Shown here one piece after another: positions 57,879 through 64,000 of a DNA stretch of 64,000 nt; position 1 is the first letter of the stretch, and each line of letters opens with the position of its first letter. Under the pieces are notes generated by a model. It worked only from the letters and a program-made list of their open reading frames with translations. It had not been told where the DNA came from and made no database searches. This DNA comes from Takakia lepidozioides (lineage: Eukaryota; Streptophyta; Takakiopsida; Takakiales; Takakiaceae): assembly GCA_030704615.1 (NCBI GenBank), contig CM060734.1, forward strand, positions 12,710,001-12,774,000. The letters run 5' to 3'. The position numbers and the translations under genes are program-made.

Positions 57879-58650
57879 CACTACAGGAAAAAAAAAGGGA
57901 GGGGGGGGTTTTAGTGACGCTGCGGAAACGGCGCAGCCACGCCGCGGCGTCACTAAATGCCGCTTTTGAGGCAGGGGCACAAGCGCCCTTGCCCTTTTGT
58001 GACGCCCAGGCGTGGCACGACCGTCCTCGGGGCGTCACTAATCGGACGTCGCATAAATGCGACGGATGGGGGTTGCAAGCCGTTACCCCCCTCCAGTGAC
58101 ACCCCACCGTTGCTTCTTGGCCATCCAGGGTAGCCACGCCCGGCCGTCGCTACCATCCCGGCGACGGCTCGGCGTGGCAACCAATTTTTTTTTTTCCATG
58201 CCCGGACTAAAAAACTCCACGTGGGGTTAGGCTCAGCCACCCAGTGGCGTCGCTGCCAGACATGCCACGGCGTCGCATGGGGAGACCCCGTCGCCTCAGT
58301 GCAGTCGCCCAGTACGACGCCGGGGCGTGGTTACTTGCGACGCCCAGGGGTGGTTGGGTGCCTTTTTTTACAAAAAACAAACAGGTGGGGGAGGCCTTGT
58401 GTTGGGCTCAGGGACGCCGAGGCATCGCAGCTAGCCACCCCCGAACGTCACACAAAAGAAAAACCCGTCGCACGGGGGGGGGTCCGGCTTTGCCACTGCG
58501 TTGCTGCTAGCCACGCCCGGTCGTGGCTAGTTGCGACCCCCATTCGTGGCAAGCCTAAAAAACCCGTCGCAAAGGCGCCGGCCCAAGCGACGCCTTGGGG
58601 TGCAATGCAGGTGGTGGGGGTTCATTTTGGGGGGTGAATTAGGGGTGATT
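57879..58650 (+). mobile_element. CACTA-type transposon terminus with GC-rich subterminal repeats
   Basis: CACTACAGGAAAAAAAAAGG at 57879 is a textbook CACTA (En/Spm) terminus (CACTACAAGAAAA-like). Inside it, GCGTCACTAA and its inverse TTTAGTGACGC, with many GACGCC/GGCGTCGC words, form the dense subterminal repeats expected for transposase binding. The opposite end (CCTGTAGTG type) was not found, so the element may run past 64000 or be truncated. Confidence 0.65.
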
Positions 58651-58899
58651 TAGGGTTTTTCCCTGGTTTCTTTCTTGGGTGTTGGAAGACATTAGAGCTT
58701 CCATTGCTCTGATTTAACAGGTACTCAATTTTGTTTATTGCATTGGTTCAAGAAAGCATGAATTGAGGGTGAGGCCGGTGCGACACATGAATAAGATGGA
58801 AGATGGAAATATATGTACAAATGGAAATATATTTACAAGCAATGAGCTGAATTCTTTGCTAACAAGGGTTCAGTAGACTGACCCTGGGACCTACACGGA

Positions 58900-61203
58900 C
58901 TAGGTCTACTCATCCTCATCCTCATCCTCATCGTCAGAGGAGGAGTCATAGCTATCCGATGAGCCTGATGACTCCGCGTCTTTCGCCTGAGCACGTAAAC
59001 CAGGCGGCGTTCCCCTAACTTCCACAGAGCTCTCATCCAATCCCTGGCCATGACCCCCCCCCCCCCCCCCCCCCTTCAGCCATACTAGTGCCTTGTAGTG
59101 CACTCATCCCCCCCGTCTTGGCCATGTTGGTCATAAAGGGATTGCCAACCATGCTCCTTGGCGTAGTCGTACTCTATCAGAGATGACAACCTCTCAAACG
59201 TGGTTTCCTACATATGCCACAAATTAAAGTCAGTTTCTCACAATGATGGAGCCAGAAAGAAGACATAACAAAATACATAGGGAAGTATGACTTACAAATC
59301 GGAGGATAAAACCCCTCGATCCGCCGGGGCCCCACTTGTGTGTGGATTCATGCTTCTCAAGGCGGATTGTTGTTGCTTCGCGTGCCCTCTAAAAGTTATC
59401 ATTGTTTGCCGCATCATTCTCTCCCGCAATGAGCGCATCCCACGATACATATGCCCCCCCCCCCCCCCCCCCCCAACAATTAGTGAATTACACACATACG
59501 TTGCATCGAATCCACCTCATTAATGCACATGCAACAAATGGAAGGTGAAATGATTCCAGGATTTGCCAACCTGTGAAATTCAAAAGGTGGTTTGGGGGTG
59601 ACCCCCTTTTCCATTGCCCTCCGAATCCTTTGTTTGGCACGGTACCTCTTGTTCTTCAAGTTCTGCCCCACCATCTCCATCACCCTTGTCTCACTCCAAT
59701 TGCCCGGAAACCGGCGGTCTAACTCACGGGCATACTTGCGCTTCTGGCCATGTAGTGCTGATCACCCCACTCGATGTGCCAAGGGAACCACGCCGCTGCG
59801 AGTTCGAAGGCTTCATAGCCGCCCAGAACGCACTGCACGGGTCACCATGCTTATTGACCTCCACCGGTGGCACAATGATCTTTGCCAAGGCCACCTCATT
59901 TATCCCCCGGGATTTCTTCTTCTTCTCCCCCACCCTCTCCCTTCTTTGTAGGCTCCTTCCCCACCTCCTTTGTTACCCCACTGCCCTCCCCCGCACGCAC
60001 ACCCACCCCGTCATCTCCATGGGACTTCTTCCCCTTCTCCACGACTACCTCCTTCCCCTTCCCTGCTACTTCCTCTCTCTCCTTCTCCCTCTCCCTCCTC
60101 TCTCTCTCCTCGGCAGCCCCTTCATTGATGGTAAAAGGGACCTCGGGAGGTCGAGGCCTCTTCTTCTTACCTTTGGTGTTCGGGTCCTTCATCAATACCA
60201 TGTGCTCTGCCTCATTGGCAACCCCACGGGAGTGCACCCAACTGGCCAAGAATGTCTCTGCCTCTTGAAGACGAATACCCCCCCAAATTCAAAAAAAGAA
60301 ACAAACAAGAAAGAAATACATGCATGCAAAGGAAATGACAAAACATGGAATGGGCAAGGTGCGACGGTTGTACCTTTGCAAGCTTGGCCGACTCGGCCCC
60401 GGTGTCACCTAATGTGGCAAGAGTCCCCGCTGCCGGAAGTCCCCGCGCTATCCCCTCCCGGAGCCGCTGGAAGTAGGTTCCAGATGTCGACCATAGCCGC
60501 CGCCGGCGCCCCGTAGTCCAGGCCCTTCTTTGCTGACCGCTCAGGCTGAGGGGGCGACATCGCTAATCGGCTAGGCCGCTCCAAACTGGCCCGTAGCTCC
60601 TCCTCCCCCCCCACGAATGCATAGCAGGGTAGAAGCCCTCACCCGGCTTGACTAATTCGAGATGCTTCGCTATCTCGGCCTCCTCATTGGCCCTCCTCGT
60701 CAACTCCTCCCTCATGATCAACATTGGGCTAGGAACCGCTAGTTCCCGAGGCCCTTCAACCTGACCATGGGCCTTGGCAAGTGCGGCCTTCGCTGCGGAG
60801 AAAGGGGTCTGTATAGGGGTGACATCCAAAAGTTGCCCGAACCGGGCCCCCGACGGGTGATGCGCTTGCCAAGGTACATCTCACCCGTCTTGGTGGCCGG
60901 GGGTGTGCTCAACTAAGCATCCGGCCCAGCAACAACCTCCCGAATAGGAGAGGTGGCTGAGCCGGCCCCTGGTGAATCCAAGACGGGGACAAGAGGGGGG
61001 GGGCTGGCCTTAGGGGGCAGAGGAGCCCTCCGGCTGCAGCTGTCGACGGGGCTGGTTAACCGTGAGACGCCAGCCCGCGTCACATGTGCCGGTAGAGCAA
61101 ACGGGTTCTCCGCCCCTTTCTTTGGGGCAGGGGACTTCTTCTCTTTCCCCATAAGCCTGGCACCTATCATGCAAACCCAAAAGTTGGCCTCACCAGGAAA
61201 CAA
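58900..61203 (-). CDS. Low-complexity, probably CACTA-borne gene, exon borders uncertain
   Basis: Minus-strand open pieces have coding-like composition. The first, 61203-60913, includes GKEKKSPAPKKGAENPFALP and a Pro/Ser-rich stretch. The next, 60829-60563, includes ELTRRANEEAEIAKHLELVK. A further piece, about 60249-59896, is extremely Glu/Lys/Gly-rich. Then 59720-59580 encodes ETRVMEMVGQNLKNKRYRAK and MEKGVTPKPPFEFHR. The last, about 59050-58905, ends in a Ser/Asp/Glu tail and stops. The basic NKRYRAKQRIRR block and acidic end are reminiscent of plant transposon-associated proteins, but I cannot name a family. Frames change between pieces, so introns or decay are required. Confidence 0.35.
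59056..59083. repeat. Poly-C tract
   Basis: A run of about 26 C residues interrupts the Gly-encoding part of the minus-strand frame. Similar C runs occur at 59455-59474 and 61647-61667. Length may be unreliable in the assembly. Confidence 0.7.
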
Positions 61204-61239
61204 TCTCTACATTCCATATCCAAAAAAAACAACAATGTG

Positions 61240-61396
61240 GGGGCTGAGAGCAGCAAGTGCTGCTGCTCTCAGCTCCGCCCCACCAGAGAGGGTGCAAGAA
61301 AAATAAATAAAAGGTGGGGGGGGGAGTGACTGAGCAGCAGCAACTGCTGCTGCTCAGTCACCCCCCCGCCCCCCACACCTTTTTTGTTTTTTTTTG

Positions 61397-61482
<86 letters not shown>

Positions 61483-61670
61483 GTCACTCCCCACAAAAAA
61501 ACAAAAATCAGAGAGGGGAGAGAGGGGGCAGAAGAGAGGGAGAGGGACAGAGGGAGAGAGAGGGAAAGAGAGAGGGAGAGCGGTGCAAGAAAAAAATAAA
61601 AATAAAAATGTGGGGGGGAGTGATTGAGCAGCTGCTGCTCAGTCACTCCCCCCCCCCCCCCCCCCCCACC
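61240..61670. repeat. Three palindromic hairpin modules
   Basis: Three imperfect palindromes built on GAGCAGCAG...CTGCTGCTC occur near 61243-61274, 61324-61361 and 61617-61652. A GTGCAAGAAAAA(A)TAAA sequence follows the first and precedes the second and third (61290, 61583). Each should fold into a strong hairpin. The (TC)n tract lies between the second and third. Confidence 0.7.
61398..61479. repeat. (TC)n microsatellite, about 80 bp
   Basis: Uninterrupted CT dinucleotide run. It explains the Ser-Leu and Arg-Glu polymers in several open frames, which are not genes. Confidence 0.95.
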
Positions 61671-61744
61671 TTTCCTGATCTCTCCCTCTCTCTCCCTCCC
61701 TCCCTCCTTGGAATTCCCCGGTTTTATCAGTGTTAATTTCCTAT

Positions 61745-62350
61745 TTTTTCATCTATACCGGATGGACTCTAACAGTTTTTTCACCCGCCCTATAACAATT
61801 TTTTATCCATACCGGATGAATTACCTCGGTGGACACTAAACTGAGTCTATGATTTTTTCATTCCTCTTTTATTGACTTTCATCCATACCAGATGAGTCAC
61901 CAGAGAATGAGGAATTACCTCTGTAGGGGTTGACACTGGCATCCTATATATAATTTTTTCCATCCATACCGGATGAAAAATAGCAGGATATTAATTCGTT
62001 TATTCCTCTTTTATGGCTTTTTTCCGTACTGGATGAGGCATTTTTTTTGGGGATGTTGAATTACCTGTGAGGATGTGAAACCGTTGCTTTGGATGTTAAG
62101 TACTGTTTTTTCATCCTACTGACGAACCTTCTCCAACGGATGAACTTATTAACTTTTTCATCTGAACCGGATGAAATATGCAGCTTATTATGGCCTTGGA
62201 CTGATGATTAATTACCCTTAATTATGGCTAATTAAGGAGTGAAACCCTTACCCCTACCCTATAACCTACTGTTTAAACCTAGCTAACGGATGACATCCGT
62301 CGGGTTTCGAAAAATGTGGTGTTGATTACTCATCCTGCACGGATGAAAAA
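61745..62350. repeat. Array of TCATCC-N-GGATGA inverted motifs
   Basis: At least seven copies of TTTCATCCATACCGGATGA and variants occur at 61749, 61804, 61879, 61961, 62022, 62159 and 62330, with looser forms at 62110 and 62286. Each is a short inverted repeat (TCATCC/GGATGA) with a 4-5 base centre, often preceded by a T-run. Spacing is irregular (about 55-170). No coding support. It may be a transposon subterminal binding-site array. Confidence 0.75.
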
Positions 62351-62426
62351 ACGGGCATGAGCCCTAGGGTGTCTCTCCCGCCGCCAGAAGCACTCCTCGT
62401 GCTTTTGAGCTCACGGGATTAGAGTT

Positions 62427-64000
62427 ATGGCATCTGCGTTTTGCTGCTACTTGTTTGCTGGCACGACACGGTCTAGACCAGCTACAAGAATGGCTGCTTT
62501 ACAGATAGCGAAGTCGTTCAAACCAGAGGATACTCTCAGATTGCCCACCTGTGGGCAAGCTCCTCTGACTCCCTTTCAAGCAGCCTTGGGTAGAAGAAGG
62601 CTAACATCCGACATCGATTCCATTGTCAAAAGTATCCCAGACTGCTAGAAACTAATCCTCCGAAACGGTCGGCCCCTGCATTCTCTTCATAGCTGGGTTG
62701 TGGCTTCAAGCAAACCCTACTCAGTACTGTATACTACAGAGGTGAAACATGGCATACTAACCGGCTATGCATTCCAAGCGGATACCTTCTCCGGGTTCCT
62801 GACACTCTTCTCGCACACTACCCAAAATCTCTGCTGCATAGATGCCCTGCCGGCAAGAATCTGCCAGTGGTCCTCCCCTGCCAAAGATTTCAACCCATCT
62901 GCCCCAGAGGGAACACCCCCTTTTCCGTGGCTTCTCTCTGCCTCCTTTGCCTGGATCGGAGGCATGCCTCTCCAGGACCTGCAGATAGACCCTGGAGAGT
63001 GGAAGTGGAAATTTGGTGATACCAAATTGGGATTCTTCTCCTATTCGGCCAAGAGGGCATACAGGGCCCTTGCAAACGCCAAATCCCTGCCGGGCAAATG
63101 GAATGCAAGATGGCTGCATGGAAACTTCCATGAGGAAAATTGGGGAGACATCTGGAAACTCATTTGGGAAAAAACTAAGCCCGCAAAAATTAGTGCCTTT
63201 CTCTGGCAGGTAGCAAATGGGGTGCTCAAGGTCGGACACTTTCTGAATTTCCCTGAGGCCCTGTTGTGCTCATGCTGTCAATCTGGGACCATTGAAACAC
63301 TGGAACACTGCCTCATTCTTTGTCAAGCACCCCGTCTGATATGGCCAGTTATTGACTCATTCTATAGTGCATCATGGGAAGCTTTCCCCTCCAACCAGGT
63401 TGTACTGCTCCTCAACTATGACATGACTACCAAATCCATAGCCATTGACTGTCCGGTCTATGAAGCCTTGAGGGGATACACCCTATGGCACCTCTGGAAA
63501 GCTAGATGTTCCTGGTCCTTGGACAATGTTAACTCCACTGCCACTACTACACTCACAAAGATATTTTTTGATCTTACCATAGCAGCTAAACTTGCTTGGG
63601 AAAAAGTGCGTGCAGGCATCGTCAAATCCCCAGATCGACAGCATGCCCTCCTCAGTTCCTTCAGGGCCACTTGGGGCAGAAACGACATCATCTGCGCATG
63701 CACGGGAGCGGGAGATTGTGTCTGGCCTAGGGATATCCCCCCTCAATGGCAACACCACAGAGCCCTCCTCTTCCGCTTCCCCTGAGTTTGACAAATCGGA
63801 TGTCAACTGGAAGCATGTGAAGACTAGTACAAGGACCAAGTTGCTCTACAGATAGATCTCCCCTCCTCTCCTCCTCTGCACTTAGATTTTCTCTGCTCTC
63901 TACAACGGTTCCATGCAAGGAAAATCTTCTTCAAGGAGTGGTTGGCCCTCCATGCTTGTCTATTATGCACAACGTACCATCAGAGCCTCTTTAAGGGTAG
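62427..64000 (+). mobile_element. LINE ORF2 3' part with zf-RVT domain, continues past window
   Basis: The frame 62700-63785 (361 codons) contains FGDTKLGFFSYSAKRAYRAL, IWKLIWEKTKPAKISAFLW and CSCCQSGTIETLEHCLILC. This is the FSVKSAYR - IW...P.K...FLW - CxxC...HxxxxC pattern of the zf-RVT domain at the C-terminus of plant L1-like LINEs. A short frame at 62427-62648 precedes it after one stop. The reverse transcriptase core is not seen upstream, so the copy is 5'-truncated or rearranged. Open sequence continues in other frames to 64000. It is a different lineage from the LINEs at 9.3 and 40.3 kb. Confidence 0.75.

Noticed and set aside
59751-59760. TGTAGTG as the second CACTA end
   Set aside because: It lacks the preceding CC of CCTGTAGTG and a matching 3-bp duplication, and it lies inside coding-like sequence.
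61384-61646. Long open frames of Ser-Leu and Arg-Glu repeats on both strands
   Set aside because: They are translations of the (TC)n microsatellite and nearby low-complexity DNA, not genes.

Overview
The window looks like nuclear DNA of a land plant. The evidence is a spliced gene whose joined exons match the plant BAR/proline-rich family of Arabidopsis At2g33490, exons of a plant-type ALDH22A1 aldehyde dehydrogenase, exons resembling the plant endocytic adaptor EH1/Pan1, a PLS/DYW-type pentatricopeptide-repeat (PPR) gene remnant, and plant-style Copia, Ty3, LINE, Mutator and CACTA elements. The PPR style, long introns and heavy transposon load suggest a seed-free vascular plant such as a fern. 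That is inference, because no marker in the window fixes the species.

Layout. Positions 1-3.2 kb hold a decayed SWIM-type transposase and an unclassified AG-rich repeat. From 3.2 to 13 kb lie minus-strand exon-like pieces of an unrecognised gene, an EH1/Pan1-like 3' end, a 5'-truncated LINE with a clean 13-bp target duplication, and five phase-compatible internal exons of ALDH22A1. From 13 to 18.7 kb are a Ty3 RNase H scrap, a broken PPR-DYW gene, a deleted LINE and a small non-autonomous Mutator-like element.

The most striking object is a complete 12.57-kb Mutator-like element (MULE) at 19590-32156. It has about 430-bp terminal inverted repeats (TIRs) and a perfect 9-bp target duplication. 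It carries a minus-strand MULE transposase (DDE plus SWIM) and a plus-strand multi-exon gene ending in a Ulp1-type cysteine-protease domain. Variants of one short motif around GTCTGCTG/CAGACTG fill its introns, spacers and TIRs, and even its coding DNA.

One well-supported host gene runs from 32970 to 49350 on the plus strand. Ten exons join with consistent phases to about 821 residues and encode an N-terminal BAR-like region and a proline/serine-rich tail. Its 7.5-kb fifth intron contains a Copia element, into which a second copy of the same LINE family has inserted.

From 49.4 kb to the end the window is almost wholly mobile DNA: a 26-bp LINE tail, a TTAA-flanked piggyBac-like element, two oppositely oriented Ty3 integrase fragments separated by a LINE reverse transcriptase, a coiled-coil retroelement-associated reading frame cut by a CACTA-type terminus, a low-complexity coding region, an array of TCATCC/GGATGA inverted motifs, and a zf-RVT LINE end that runs off the window.
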